64,000 nucleotides of DNA from Mycobacterium sp. 3519A (lineage in GTDB: Bacteria; Actinomycetota; Actinomycetes; Mycobacteriales; Mycobacteriaceae), in assembly GCF_900240945.1 (NCBI RefSeq), contig NZ_OESG01000013.1, forward strand, positions 1,054,001-1,118,000, given 5' to 3'. Under the pieces are notes generated by a model. That model was not told the DNA's origin and did no database searches. It was given only the letters and a program-made list of their open reading frames with translations. Numbering within the stretch: the stretch's first letter is position 1; each line of letters opens with the position of its first letter. A program made the translations under genes and the position numbers. Below, in pieces: positions 33,247 through 43,700 of the stretch.

Positions 33247-33264
33247 CTATGCCATCCTGTTCCG

Positions 33265-34314
33265 GTGACCTACGACTCCCGCACGCGAGGAGGATCGACG
33301 GGTCAGGGGCGTCGCGAAAGCGGCCGCGTACCCGTGTTGCGTGACGAGTGGCGAGAGCCCCTTCGCGCGCAGCGTGACCCCATCGCCGAGGATTCCGGTC
33401 GGGTCAGGTCCAATCGCGACGAGCATCGCCGTGCCCGCAAGCAGACATGGCTGGGCCGCTTCGTCTCCACCTACGGGTGGCGGGCCTATGCGCTGCCGGT
33501 GCTGATCGCATTGACGGCCGTGGTGGTCTACCAAACGATCGCGGGCACCAGCGCGCCCGCGCCCAAACAGGCCGAAGGTCCGGTGCAGGGGCCGCCGACC
33601 ATTGGCGTGGCGAGCACGCAGATCATCGGCGCCCCGCCCAAGGGGCTCACCCAGTTCGACGTGAACCTGCCGACCGGCATCCTGCCCGAGGGCGGACCGT
33701 TCACCGAGGCGGGCGCCAAGACCTGGCATGTGGTGCCGGGCGCCACGCCGAAGGTCGGGGAGGGCACCGCCAAGACGTTCACCTACACCGTCGAGGTGGA
33801 AGACGGCGTCGACACCACAGGGTTCGGTGGCGACGACGGGTTCGCCAGGATGGTCAGCGAGACACTGGCCAATCCGAAGAGCTGGACCCACAATCCGCAA
33901 TTCGCGTTCACCCGCATCGACGCCGGTGTGCCGGATTTCCGGGTGTCGTTGAGCTCGCCGATGACCGTGCGCGAGGGCTGCGGCTACGACATTCAGCTCG
34001 AGGCGTCGTGCTACAACCCGGCCTACGGCAACCAGCCGCGCGTGTTCATCAACGAGGCCCGCTGGGTGCGCGGCGCCGTGCCGTTCCAGGGCGACGTCGG
34101 CTCCTACCGGCAGTACCTGATCAACCACGAGGTCGGCCACGCGATCGGCTATCAACGCCACGAGCCGTGCGGCGAGAACGGTGCACTGGCGCCGGTGATG
34201 ATGCAGCAGACGTTCTCCACCAACAACAACGACGCCGCCCGGTTCGACCCGCAGTCGGTCAAGCCCGACGGCAAGACGTGCCGGTTCAACCCCTGGCCGT
34301 ATCCGATCGCCTGA
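33265..34314 (+). CDS. DUF3152 membrane-anchored zinc-metalloprotease-like protein (Rv3207c-like)
   Basis: A 349-residue protein starting at GTG 33265. The first 75 residues are cytoplasmic and Arg-rich. One membrane helix follows (YGWRAYALPVLIALTAVVVYQTI), then a Pro-rich linker and an outer catalytic-type domain. The extended zinc motif HEVGHAIGYQRHEPC is of the HExxHxxGxxxH kind (metzincin-like), with Cys nearby. From memory this is DUF3152 of Rv3207c. It probably acts on a cell-wall or surface protein, but the substrate is unknown. Confidence 0.85.
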   Translation: MTYDSRTRGGSTGQGRRESGRVPVLRDEWREPLRAQRDPIAEDSGRVRSNRDEHRRARKQTWLGRFVSTYGWRAYALPVLIALTAVVVYQTIAGTSAPAPKQAEGPVQGPPTIGVASTQIIGAPPKGLTQFDVNLPTGILPEGGPFTEAGAKTWHVVPGATPKVGEGTAKTFTYTVEVEDGVDTTGFGGDDGFARMVSETLANPKSWTHNPQFAFTRIDAGVPDFRVSLSSPMTVREGCGYDIQLEASCYNPAYGNQPRVFINEARWVRGAVPFQGDVGSYRQYLINHEVGHAIGYQRHEPCGENGALAPVMMQQTFSTNNNDAARFDPQSVKPDGKTCRFNPWPYPIA

Positions 34315-34323
34315 CACGTCGTC

Positions 34324-34350
34324 GGGAAGCATCAGGACCGGACTACCGTT
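34324..34350 (+). promoter_or_regulatory. Candidate SigH-type promoter of moeZ
   Basis: GGGAAGC (34324-34330) and CGTT (34347-34350) match the SigH/SigE -35 and -10 with an 18-base spacer after GGGAA. The implied leader is about 35 bases and has AAGGAG before the GTG at 34392. From memory, moeZ belongs to the M. tuberculosis SigH regulon. sigH itself is in this window at 8295. Confidence 0.6.
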
Positions 34351-34391
34351 GTGGTGGGTACTGCAGTGACCGTCAAATAAGGAGCAGTTCG

Positions 34392-35570
34392 GTGCCGACA
34401 CCGTTGCCGCCGCTGGTAGAACCGGCGGCCGAGCTCACACGTGAAGAAGTTCAGCGCTACAGCCGCCACCTGATCATCCCGGACCTGGGGTTGGCCGGAC
34501 AGAAGCGGATGAAGAACGCCAAGGTGCTGGTCATCGGCGCCGGCGGACTGGGGTCGCCGACGCTGCTGTATCTGGCCGCCGCAGGCGTGGGCACGATCGG
34601 CATCGTCGAGTTCGACGTCGTCGACGAGTCGAACCTGCAGCGCCAGATCATTCACGGTCAGTCCGACATCGGCCGCTCCAAGGCCGAGAGCGCGCGCGAC
34701 TCCGTCCTCGAGGTCAATCCGCTCGTCGAGGTCCGCCTGCACGAGTTCCGTCTGGAACCGGACAACGCCGTCGACCTGTTCAAGCAGTACGACCTGATCC
34801 TGGACGGCACCGACAACTTCGCGACCCGCTATCTGGTCAACGACGCCGCCGTGCTGGCAGGCAAGCCGTACGTGTGGGGGTCGATCTACCGCTTCGAGGG
34901 CCAGGTGTCGGTGTTCTGGGAAGACGCTCCTAATGGTCTGGGCCTGAACTACCGCGATCTCTACCCGGAACCGCCGCCACCCGGAATGGTGCCGTCGTGC
35001 GCCGAGGGCGGTGTGCTCGGCATCCTGTGCGCGTCGATCGCGTCGGTGATGGGCACCGAGGCCATAAAGCTGATCACCGGCATCGGCGAGCCGCTGCTGG
35101 GTCGGTTAATGGTGTACGACGCGCTGGACATGAGCTATCGCACCATCAAGATCCGCAAGGATCCCGCGACGCCCAAGATCACCGAACTGATCGACTACGA
35201 GGAGTTCTGCGGCGTGGTGTCCGAGGCGGCTGCTGAAGCCGCGGCAGATTCCACGATCACCCCGCGCGAGCTGCGCGAGCTGATGGATTCCGGTAAGCCG
35301 TTGGCGTTGATCGACGTTCGCGAGCCCGTCGAGTGGGACATCAACCACATCGAAGGCGCCGAACTGATTCCGAAGGGCGCGTTCGAGTCCGGTGAGGCGC
35401 TGGCCAAGCTGCAGGTCGACAAGACCCCGGTGTTCTACTGCAAGACCGGCGTTCGCTCGGCCGAGGTGCTGGCCATCGTGAAGAAGGCCGGTTTCTCCGA
35501 CGCGGTACACGTGCAGGGCGGAATCGTCGCATGGGGCAAGCAACTCGAACCCGACATGGTGATGTACTAA
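34392..35570 (+). CDS. moeZ: Adenylyltransferase/sulfurtransferase MoeZ
   Basis: A 392-residue two-domain protein. An E1/ThiF-type adenylyltransferase occupies residues 1-270 (GAGGLGSPTLLYLAAAGVG, IVEFDVVDESNLQRQIIHG, DLILDGTDNFATRYLVND). A C-terminal rhodanese domain has the persulfide Cys in VFYCKTGVRSAEV. MoeZ activates and sulfurates carrier proteins such as MoaD and CysO for molybdenum-cofactor and cysteine synthesis. The GTG 34392 start gives the same length as Rv3206c. It has its own candidate SigH promoter, linking it to thiol stress. Confidence 0.95.
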   Translation: MPTPLPPLVEPAAELTREEVQRYSRHLIIPDLGLAGQKRMKNAKVLVIGAGGLGSPTLLYLAAAGVGTIGIVEFDVVDESNLQRQIIHGQSDIGRSKAESARDSVLEVNPLVEVRLHEFRLEPDNAVDLFKQYDLILDGTDNFATRYLVNDAAVLAGKPYVWGSIYRFEGQVSVFWEDAPNGLGLNYRDLYPEPPPPGMVPSCAEGGVLGILCASIASVMGTEAIKLITGIGEPLLGRLMVYDALDMSYRTIKIRKDPATPKITELIDYEEFCGVVSEAAAEAAADSTITPRELRELMDSGKPLALIDVREPVEWDINHIEGAELIPKGAFESGEALAKLQVDKTPVFYCKTGVRSAEVLAIVKKAGFSDAVHVQGGIVAWGKQLEPDMVMY

Positions 35571-35594
35571 CGGCGTCTTTGCCGCACTTCGCCT

Positions 35595-35600
35595 TAGGCT
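35595..35600 (+). promoter_or_regulatory. -10 box of a leaderless promoter (decides the start at 35607)
   Basis: TAGGCT (TANNNT) lies six bases before GTG 35607. With two adjacent GTG codons (35604, 35607), this spacing favours the second as start of a leaderless message. Confidence 0.45.
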
Positions 35601-35606
35601 GAGGTG

Positions 35607-36461
35607 GTGACTGTCGAACGGCCGCCGGACCATGTGCTGGCGGCGTTCGGATTGACCGGTGTGCGCCCGGTTGCGCTCGGCTCCAGCTGGGAGGGCGGCT
35701 GGCGCTGTGGCGAAGTAGTGCTGTCGATGGTGGCCGATCACGCCCGCGCCGCATGGTCGGCGAAGGTTCGCGAGACGTTGTTCGTCGACGGGGTGCGGCT
35801 GGCCAGGCCCGTGCGCTCGACCGACGGCCGCTACGTGGTGGCCGGTTGGCGCGCCGACACCTACGTCGCGGGCACCCCCGAACCGCGCCACGACGAAGTG
35901 GTCTCGGCCGCGGTGCGGCTGCACGAAGCGACGGCGAAGCTGGAGCGGCCGCGCTTCCTGACGCAACCGCCCGTCGCGCCGTGGGCCGACGTGGACGTGT
36001 TCATCGCGGCCGACCGCGCCGCGTGGGAGGAGCGCCCGCTGCACAACCTGCCGGCGGGTGCGCGGGTGTCGCCGGGCACCGCGGACGGCCAGCGCTCGGT
36101 GGAGCTGATCAATCAGCTGGCGGCGCTGCGCCGGCCGACCAAGAGCCCGAACCAACTCGTGCACGGCGACCTTTACGGCACAGTGCTTTTCGCGGGCACG
36201 GCCGCGCCCGGCATCACCGACATCACGCCGTACTGGCGGCCGGCGTCGTGGGCGGCGGGCGTGGTGGTCGTCGACGCGCTGTCATGGGGTGAGGCCGACG
36301 ACGGGCTGATCGAGCGGTGGAGCCCGCTGCCGGAGTGGCCGCAGATGTTGTTGCGAGCGTTGATGTTCCGGCTCGCCGTGCATGCGCTGCATCCGCGGTC
36401 GACGGCCGCGGCGTTCCCCGGGTTGGCCCGGACGGCGGCCCTGGTGCGACTCGTCCTCTAA
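35607..36461 (+). CDS. TIGR02569-type actinobacterial protein, APH-kinase-like fold (Rv3205c-like)
   Basis: A 284-residue protein (VTVERPPDHVLAAFGL). The stretch NQLVHGDLYGTVLFAGTAAPGITDITPYWRPASWAAGVVVVDALSWG mirrors the catalytic loop and DxD region of aminoglycoside-phosphotransferase-like kinases. The canonical HGDxxxxN Asn is replaced (HGDLYGTVLF), so catalysis is doubtful. Function unknown. It follows moeZ closely but has its own -10. The 3' end is followed by a hairpin repeat at 36468. Confidence 0.75.
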   Translation: MTVERPPDHVLAAFGLTGVRPVALGSSWEGGWRCGEVVLSMVADHARAAWSAKVRETLFVDGVRLARPVRSTDGRYVVAGWRADTYVAGTPEPRHDEVVSAAVRLHEATAKLERPRFLTQPPVAPWADVDVFIAADRAAWEERPLHNLPAGARVSPGTADGQRSVELINQLAALRRPTKSPNQLVHGDLYGTVLFAGTAAPGITDITPYWRPASWAAGVVVVDALSWGEADDGLIERWSPLPEWPQMLLRALMFRLAVHALHPRSTAAAFPGLARTAALVRLVL

Positions 36462-36467
36462 CTCGCG

Positions 36468-36525
36468 CGAACGTGGGTTACCCGCACACAAAACGCGCCT
36501 GAGGCGTGTTACAACCCCACACTCG
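36468..36525 (-). repeat. 58-bp intergenic hairpin repeat, copy B
   Basis: Read on the minus strand this copy starts CGAGTGTGGGGTTGT, continues with CACGCCTC and ends GGTAACCCACGTTCG, identical to copy A at 7543 in these three blocks and equal in length. The middle differs but keeps pairing potential (CGCC-TCA-GGCG). It sits between convergent gene ends (36461 and 36532), where a shared terminator would be expected. Confidence 0.7.
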
Positions 36526-36531
36526 CCGCGC

Positions 36532-36828
36532 TCAGAACTCGTGGCGCACCGCGGCCAAGTCGACGCGGCCGTCGCTGGCAAGCACGCCCTCGGCGCGCAG
36601 CAGTTCCAGTTGCCGCGGCCTCAGATGCGGCGCGGGCCTGCCCGACGCCCGGATCACCCGGTGCCACGGCAGATCCGACGAATCGGTGCGCATGATCCAC
36701 CCGACGATGCGCGGGCTGGACAGCCCCGCCGCGTCGGCGATGTCGCCGTAGGTCGACACCCGGCCTGCCGGGATGGCCGCGACGAGTGCGCGCACGGTCT
36801 CGACCTGCTCGTCGGTGATCGCGGCCAT
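36532..36828 (-). CDS. Alkyltransferase-like DNA-binding protein (ATL, MGMT family)
   Basis: A 98-residue protein of the O6-alkylguanine methyltransferase family. The helix-turn-helix and active-site region reads GRVSTYGDIADAAGL, RIVGWIMRTDSS, LPWHRVIRASG. The alkyl-accepting Cys of the PCHRV motif is Trp here (PWHRV), which defines ATL proteins. They bind alkylated guanine without repairing it and flag it for nucleotide-excision repair. It lies one base after lipV's stop, so the two are co-transcribed, as Rv3203-Rv3204. Confidence 0.92.
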   Translation of the reverse strand: MAAITDEQVETVRALVAAIPAGRVSTYGDIADAAGLSSPRIVGWIMRTDSSDLPWHRVIRASGRPAPHLRPRQLELLRAEGVLASDGRVDLAAVRHEF

Positions 36829-36829
36829 T

Positions 36830-37609
36830 TCAGCCGCCCGCCACCTGCTTGATCACCGCCGCGGTCTCGGCGGGCCGTGCCTGGGGCACCATGTGGTCGC
36901 AGTCGAAGTCCACCAGCGTGAAGTCGGACCGCTCGGTCAGTCGGGTCCGCAGTTCCTCGGTGACATACGGCGGTCGGGTCTTGGTGGCGACCACCAGGGT
37001 GATTGGTATGCCGTTGCGGGGCAGACGGATTGGTCTGGCCAGCTCACTCCAGTACGACAACATCGCCGGGATGCTGATCCGCCACCCGACCCGGCCGTCG
37101 GGCAGGTCGATCAGGTGCTCGTCGAGTTCGCGGTCCAGTTCGCCCGCATCGACCTCGCCCCATGAGCCGTTGACCTTCTCCGAGCGGGCCTCCGCGCGGT
37201 CGGTGTAGTCGGGCGAGGCGAACATGTCGTCGGCGATCTCGCGCATCCAATCGCCGTCCAGGCCGACGGCGGGGTCGAGCAGCACCAGCGACGCCACCAG
37301 ATCCGGCCGCGCCGCAGCCAGATTCAGCGCCACCGCCCCGCCGAACGAATGCCCGACCACGACGACCGGGCCCCCGGCTTCGGCGTCGAGCAGGTCGGCC
37401 AGTACGGCGACATTCGCGTCGATGTTCCACGGCGCGGCCCACGACGACCGCCCGTGCCCGATCAGGTCCGGTGCGACGATCGCGTAGTCGGGCAGGTGCC
37501 GGGTGGCCAGCGTCTGCCATCGCAGGCCGTGGCCCGTCAGGCCGTGCACGGCCAATATCTGCGGTGGGCCCGACGGTCCGAAGCGGTGTACGTGCAGCAG
37601 ATCGGTCAC
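36830..37609 (-). CDS. lipV: Alpha/beta hydrolase, LipV-like esterase/lipase
   Basis: A 259-residue alpha/beta hydrolase. The oxyanion region is LAVHGLTGHGLRW, followed by APDLIGHGRSSWAAPW. The nucleophile Ser lies in VVVGHSFGGAVALNLAAARPD. The acid Asp and His are expected in LVVATKTRPPYV and DCDHMVPQARP. The start is taken as GTG 37609 (VTDLLHVHRFG). In-frame ATGs upstream would run into the region facing adnA. The gene is divergent from adnA and coupled to the ATL gene. Confidence 0.85.
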   Translation of the reverse strand: MTDLLHVHRFGPSGPPQILAVHGLTGHGLRWQTLATRHLPDYAIVAPDLIGHGRSSWAAPWNIDANVAVLADLLDAEAGGPVVVVGHSFGGAVALNLAAARPDLVASLVLLDPAVGLDGDWMREIADDMFASPDYTDRAEARSEKVNGSWGEVDAGELDRELDEHLIDLPDGRVGWRISIPAMLSYWSELARPIRLPRNGIPITLVVATKTRPPYVTEELRTRLTERSDFTLVDFDCDHMVPQARPAETAAVIKQVAGG

Positions 37610-37672
37610 GGACTCGATGCTGCCAGCAGCCGGCGCCGGCCGCTTGTCGGACCCCCATGGTGTCATGCCAAC

Positions 37673-40600
37673 ATGTCCGCACCGCAGACCGAACTGACGC
37701 CGGCCTCCCTGACCGAACCGGGCCTGCGCGGCGTGGTGCGCGTGCTCGGCGGAGCCGGTACGGGCAAGAGCAGCTTGCTGATTCGCGCCGCCACGGCCCA
37801 CATCGCCGCAGGCAGCGATCCGGAATCGGTTCTGCTGCTGACGGGTTCGGCCCGGCTCGGCGCCAAGGCGCGCGCAGCCATCACGTCGGCACTGTTGTCG
37901 GCAGGAAGCCGCGCGGTGGTCCGCGAACCGCTGGTCCGCACGGTGCACTCCTACGCCTTCGCGGTGCTGCGGCTCGCCGCGCAGCGCAACGGTGATCCGC
38001 CGCCGCGCCTGATCACCAGCGCCGAGCAGGACGGCATCATCCGTGAACTGCTCGCGGGCGACCTCGAGGACGGTGACGCCTCTCCGGTGGCGTGGCCCAG
38101 CCAGCTCCGCCCGGCGCTGAGCACCGTCGGGTTCGCCGCCGAACTGCGTGACCTGTTGGCGCGCTGCACCGAGCGCGGCGTGGATCCCCTTGCGCTGCAA
38201 CGCATCGGACGCAGCTACGGCAGGCCGGAGTGGCTCGCCGCGGGACAGTTCGCGCAAGCCTACGAGCAGATCATGCTGTTGCGCTCCGCCGTCGGCATGG
38301 CGGCGCCGCAGGCCACTGTGCCCGCACTCGGTGCCGCCGAACTGGTCGGCGCCGCGCTCGAGGCGCTGGCCACCGACGCCGACCTACTTGCCGCCGAGCG
38401 CAATCGGATCAAGCTGCTTCTGGTCGACGACGCGCAGCACCTCGATCCACAGGCGGCCCGCCTCGTCCGCGTGCTGTCCGCAGGCGCGGAGCTGACCGTC
38501 ATCGCCGGCGACGTCACCCAATCGGTGTTCAGCTACCGCGGGGCCGACCCGTCCCTGCTGCGCGGCGACGAGCCCGCCATCACGCTCACCCGGTCACTCC
38601 GGAGTGCACCCGTCATCGCCGACGCCATCACCGCCGTCACCCAGCGGCTGCCAGGCGCCGACACCGGGGTGACCGGTGCCGAGCACGGCCCCGGCTCGTT
38701 GAACGTCCGCATCGCCGCCACACCGCACGCCGAGTCGGCACTGATCGCCGACGCGCTGCGGCGCGCGCACCTGGTCGACGGCGTGCCGTGGTCGCAGATG
38801 GCGGTGATCGTGCGTTCGGTGCCGCGCACGGGTGCCCCGCTGGCCCGCGCGCTCGTCTCGGCGGGAGTGCCGGTGGACGCCCCGTCGTCAAGCACTCCGT
38901 TGGCCGAACAGCCCGCGGTGCGCGCGCTGCTGACGGTGCTCGACGCCACGGCGCACGGCCTGGACGGTGACCGGGCGCTGTCGCTGCTGACCGGGCCCAT
39001 CGGCCGCGTCGATCCGGTCTCGCTGCGTCAGGTGCGACGGGCGCTGCGCCGCGCCGACGGCAGTCAGCCGCCGCGCGAGTTCACCGATCTGCTCGTCGAC
39101 GCCCTCGACGCCGACGCAGACGGGCTCTCCACCGAACTCGGCCGCCCGCTGCGCCGCGTGCGCACGGTGCTCGCCGCCGCGCGCAGCGCAGCGCAGGACG
39201 GTCTTGATCCTCGCTACATCCTCTGGCAGGCCTGGCATCGGTCCGGTCTGCAGCGGCGCTGGCTCGCGGCCAGTGAGCGCGGCGGCCTCGGCGGCGCGCA
39301 GGCCGACCGCGACCTCGACGCGGTGACCGCGCTGTTCGACGTCGCCGAGCAGTACGTGAGCCGGACGACGGGCGCGTCGCTGCGCGGCCTCATCGACCAC
39401 GTCCAGGCGATGGGGGTGCCCGCGGCGTCGCGCGATCAGCGCCCGCAACCCGACGCGGTCGCCGTCGTCAGCGCTCATGCCGCACTGGGCCGGGAGTGGG
39501 AGTTCGTCGTCATCGCGGGTCTGCAGGAGGGGCTGTGGCCCAACACGACTCCGCGCGGCGGCGTGCTGGGCACCCAGCGCCTCGTCGACGTGATGGACGG
39601 CGTCGTGACGGAGGCCGACCGCGGACTGTCGAGTCGCGCGCCGCTGCTCGCCGAGGAACGCAGGTTGTTGATCGCCGCGATGGGCCGCACGCGTAGCCGC
39701 CTGTTGGTGACCGCCGTCGACAGCGACAGCGGGGACGAGGCGATGCTGCCGTCGCCGTTCTGCTACGAGTTGTCGGCGCTGGCGACCGACCCCGACAACG
39801 ACCCGTCCGCGCCCATCCAGGCGCCGCCGGTGCTGTCCCCGCCCGACCTGGTCGGCCGACTGCGTGCGGTGGTGTGCGCGGCGCCGGGAACGGTCGACGA
39901 CACCGCACGATCCTGCGCGGCAACGCAATTGGCGCGCCTCGCGCAGGCGGGTGTCACCGGTGCCGATCCGCAGCAGTGGTACGGCATGACGTCGCTGTCC
40001 AGCGACGCACCGTTGTGGGACGGCGACGAGCACGTGGTCACGGTGTCCCCGTCGACGCTGCAGACCCTGACCGACTGCCCGCTGCGGTGGCTGCTCGAAC
40101 GCCACGGCGGCACCGACGGTCGAGACGTCCGCTCCGCGGTCGGCACACTGCTGCACGCGCTCGTCGCCGAGCCGGGCAAGACCGAGACCCAGATGCTCGA
40201 CGAACTCGAAAAGCTGTGGAGCAAGCTGCCGTTCGACGCGAAGTGGTATGCGGACAACGAACTGGCGCGCCACCGCGCAATGCTTTCGGCGTTCGCGCAG
40301 TGGCGGGCGCAGACCCGCGGCGAGCTCACCGAGGTCGGCACCGAGATCGACGTCGACGGCACAGTCGGGCAGGGCGTGCGGGTACGCGGGCGGCTGGACC
40401 GACTGGAGCGCGACGCTGCGGGCCGGCTGGTGGTCGTCGACATCAAAACCGGCAAGACGCCGGTCAGCAAGGACGACGCGAAACGCCACGCACAGCTGGC
40501 GCTGTATCAGTTGGCAGTCGCCGAAGGGCTGCTGCCGCAGGGGGATACACCCGGCGGGGGCAGGCTGGTCTATCTCGGCAAGACGTCGGCGGGCGGTGCC

Positions 40601-40780
40601 ACCGAGCGGGTACAGGATCCGCAGAACGCCGACTCCCGCGCGGAATGGCTCGAGTTGGTGCAGCACGCGGCGGCCGCGACGAAGGGCCCGCAGTTCGTCG
40701 CGCGGATCAACGACGGCTGCACGCATTGCCCGGTGCGCGCCATGTGCCCGGCCCAACATGCAGCAGGAGGACGAGCATGA
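37673..40780 (+). CDS. adnA: Helicase-nuclease subunit AdnA
   Basis: A 1035-residue UvrD/RecB-type protein. The motor domain has Walker A GGAGTGKSS (Lys32), LLVDDAQHLDP in place of the usual DExx, and GDVTQSVFSYRGA. The C-terminal nuclease domain has VVVDIKTGKTP and an iron-sulfur cluster signature with C-x2-C-x5-C in CTHCPVRAMC, plus an upstream Cys in LTDCPLRW. AdnAB resects DNA double-strand breaks in mycobacteria. ATG 37673. Its stop overlaps the adnB start (ATGA at 40777), giving balanced subunit synthesis. Confidence 0.93.
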   Translation: MSAPQTELTPASLTEPGLRGVVRVLGGAGTGKSSLLIRAATAHIAAGSDPESVLLLTGSARLGAKARAAITSALLSAGSRAVVREPLVRTVHSYAFAVLRLAAQRNGDPPPRLITSAEQDGIIRELLAGDLEDGDASPVAWPSQLRPALSTVGFAAELRDLLARCTERGVDPLALQRIGRSYGRPEWLAAGQFAQAYEQIMLLRSAVGMAAPQATVPALGAAELVGAALEALATDADLLAAERNRIKLLLVDDAQHLDPQAARLVRVLSAGAELTVIAGDVTQSVFSYRGADPSLLRGDEPAITLTRSLRSAPVIADAITAVTQRLPGADTGVTGAEHGPGSLNVRIAATPHAESALIADALRRAHLVDGVPWSQMAVIVRSVPRTGAPLARALVSAGVPVDAPSSSTPLAEQPAVRALLTVLDATAHGLDGDRALSLLTGPIGRVDPVSLRQVRRALRRADGSQPPREFTDLLVDALDADADGLSTELGRPLRRVRTVLAAARSAAQDGLDPRYILWQAWHRSGLQRRWLAASERGGLGGAQADRDLDAVTALFDVAEQYVSRTTGASLRGLIDHVQAMGVPAASRDQRPQPDAVAVVSAHAALGREWEFVVIAGLQEGLWPNTTPRGGVLGTQRLVDVMDGVVTEADRGLSSRAPLLAEERRLLIAAMGRTRSRLLVTAVDSDSGDEAMLPSPFCYELSALATDPDNDPSAPIQAPPVLSPPDLVGRLRAVVCAAPGTVDDTARSCAATQLARLAQAGVTGADPQQWYGMTSLSSDAPLWDGDEHVVTVSPSTLQTLTDCPLRWLLERHGGTDGRDVRSAVGTLLHALVAEPGKTETQMLDELEKLWSKLPFDAKWYADNELARHRAMLSAFAQWRAQTRGELTEVGTEIDVDGTVGQGVRVRGRLDRLERDAAGRLVVVDIKTGKTPVSKDDAKRHAQLALYQLAVAEGLLPQGDTPGGGRLVYLGKTSAGGATERVQDPQNADSRAEWLELVQHAAAATKGPQFVARINDGCTHCPVRAMCPAQHAAGGRA

Positions 40781-43700
40781 CCGCGCGTTACAGCCCGGCC
40801 GAATTGGCGTCAGCGCTGGGTCTTTTCGCACCCACCGACGAGCAGGCCGCGGTGATCGCCGCCCCGCCGGGCCCGCTGGTGGTCATCGCCGGTGCAGGCG
40901 CGGGCAAGACGGAAACCATGGCGGCCAGGGTGGTGTGGCTGGTCGCCAACGGGTACGCCCGCCCCGGCGAGGTGCTCGGGCTGACGTTCACCCGCAAGGC
41001 CGCGGGCCAACTGCTGCGCCGGGTCCGCACCCGGCTGGCCAGGCTGGCGGGCGCGGGCCTCGCGCCCCCTGCAGACGTCGCCGACGACCCGGCCACCGTC
41101 AGCACTTACCACGCGTTCGCAGGCACCCTGCTACGCGAGCACGGCCTGCTGCTGCCGGTCGAGCCCGACACCAGGCTGCTCAGCGAAACCGAACTGTGGC
41201 AGTTGGCTTTTCGGGTGGTCTGCGAGCATCCGCAGCACCTCGACACCGAGAAGAACCCGGCCGCCATCACCGCGATGGTGCTGCGGCTGGCAGGTCAGCT
41301 CGCCGAGCACCTCGTCGACACCGCGCAACTGCGCGACACCCACGTGGAGCTGGAACGGCTGGTGCACACGCTGCCCGCGGGGCCCTATCAGCGTGACCGC
41401 GGGCCCAGCCAATGGCTGCTGCGCATGCTGGCCACCCAGACCGAGCGCACCGAACTGGTGCCGCTGATCGACGCGTTGCATGCGCGCATGCGAGCCGAGA
41501 AGGTGATGGACTTCGGCATGCAGATGGCTTCGGCCGCCCGGCTTGCGTCGACGTTCCCCCAAGTCGGCGCGCAACTAAGGGACCGCTACCGGGTGGTCCT
41601 GCTCGACGAATACCAGGACACCGGGCACGCCCAGCGGGTGGCGCTGTCGTCGCTGTTCGGCCGTGGCGTCGACGACGGTCTGGCGCTGACCGCCGTCGGC
41701 GATCCGATCCAGTCGATCTACGGTTGGCGCGGCGCATCGGCCACCAACTTGCCGCGGTTCACCACCGACTTCCCCCTCGCCGACGGCACCCCCGCTCCCA
41801 CCCTGGAATTGCGCACCAGCTGGCGCAATCCGCCGCGGGCGCTGCACCTGGCCAACGCAGTGTCCGCGGAAGCGCGGCGCCGATCCGTCGCGGTGCGGTC
41901 CCTGCGGCCCCGGCCGGACGCCCAGCCGGGTGAGATTCGTTGTGCCCTGCTGAACGACGTTGCCGCCGAACGTGATTGGCTGGCAGATCACTTGGCGAAC
42001 ATCTATCACGGCGCACGTGAGAACGGCGCCGCCGCGCCCACCGCGGCAGTGTTGGTGCGGCGCAACGCCGATGCCGCTCCGATCGCCGACGCGCTCACCG
42101 CGCGCGGTGTCCCGGTGGAGGTCGTAGGCCTGGCCGGGCTGCTCGCGGTGCCCGAGGTCGCCGACCTGGTGGCCATGCTGCGCCTGGTGGCCGATCCCAC
42201 CGCGGGGTCGGCGGCGATGCGGGTGCTCACCGGACCCCGATGGCGGCTCGGCGGTCGTGACGTCGCCGCGCTGTGGCGTCGCGCGGTCGAATTGGACGGC
42301 CGGCCGACGCGTGAGGTCAGCACCGAGCAGATCGTCGCGCAGGCCGCCGCGGACGCGGACGCGGCGTGTCTGGCCGACGCGATCTGCGACCCAGGATCGG
42401 CGGACGCCTATTCCGAGGCCGGATTTCGTCGCATCGTCGCGCTCGGCCGCGAATTGACCGCGTTGCGAGCACATTTGACGCATCCGCTGCCCGACCTCGT
42501 CGCCGAGGTGCGACGGGTGCTCGGCCTCGACGCCGAGGTCCGCGCCGCCGTGCCGGTCAGCGCCGGGTGGTCCGGCGCCGAACACCTCGACGCGTTCGCC
42601 GACGTGGTCGCCGACGTGGCCGCGCGACCGGGTGCCACCGTGCCCGGCCTGCTCGCGTACCTCGACGCCGCCGAGCAGGTGGAGAACGGCCTGGCGCCCG
42701 CCGAGATCACCGTCGCCAACGACCGCGTCCAGATCCTGACCGTGCACGCCGCCAAGGGGCTGGAATGGCAGGTCGTCGCGGTGCCGCACCTGAGCGGCCG
42801 GGTGTTTCCCTCCACAGCGTCGGCGCGCACCTGGCTCACCGACGCCGGCGATCTGCCGCCGCTGCTGCGCGGCGACAGGGCCACCGTGTCGGAGCACGGC
42901 ATCCCGGTGCTGGACACGTCGGACGTCAACGACCGGAAGCGGTTGTCGGACAAGATCTCCGACCACAAGCGCAGCCTGGAGCAACGCCGCACCGACGAGG
43001 AGCGCAGGCTGCTCTACGTCGCGCTGACCCGCGCCGAGGACGCCCTGCTGCTGTCAGGCCACCACTGGGGCGCCTCGGAGGCCAAACCGCGTGGCCCGTC
43101 CGCTTTCCTGTGCGAACTCAAGGACATCATCGAGGCGTCGGAAGCCGCAGGCGACCCGTGCGGCGTCATCGAACACTGGGCGCCGGCGCCGCCCGACGGC
43201 ACCCCGAACCCGCTGCGCGACAAGGCTGTCGAAGCGCTCTGGCCCACCGATCCCGTCGGTGCGCAGCGACGGCACGTCGACACAGGGGCGGCGATAGTGG
43301 TGCAGGCAATGTCCGGTGGCTTGGCGGTCGACGCCGACAACGGTTGGGTCGCCGACGTCGACGCACTGCTGGCGGAGCGTGACCGCGCCGAAGACAAGCC
43401 GGCGCCGCCGTTGCCCGCACAGCTTTCGGTCAGCACGCTGGTCGAGTTGGGGCGTGACCCGGATGCGGTCGTCCAGCGGATGCGCCGCCGTCTGCCCACC
43501 CGCCCCGATCCACATGCCTTGCTGGGCACCGCATTTCACGACTGGGTGCAGCGGTTCTTCCACGCCGAGCGGCTGTTCGACCTCGACGACCTGCCCGGCG
43601 CGGTGGACCGCGATGCCGGAGACGCCGAGGAACTCGCCGAACTGCAGGCGGCGTTCGCGCTCTCGCCGTGGGCGGCCCGCACACCGATCGACATCGAGGT

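Noticed and set aside
38888..40831. 647-codon minus-strand ORF opposite adnA
   Set aside because: It is Arg/His/Gln-rich with no domain; the adnA frame on the plus strand is complete and well supported.
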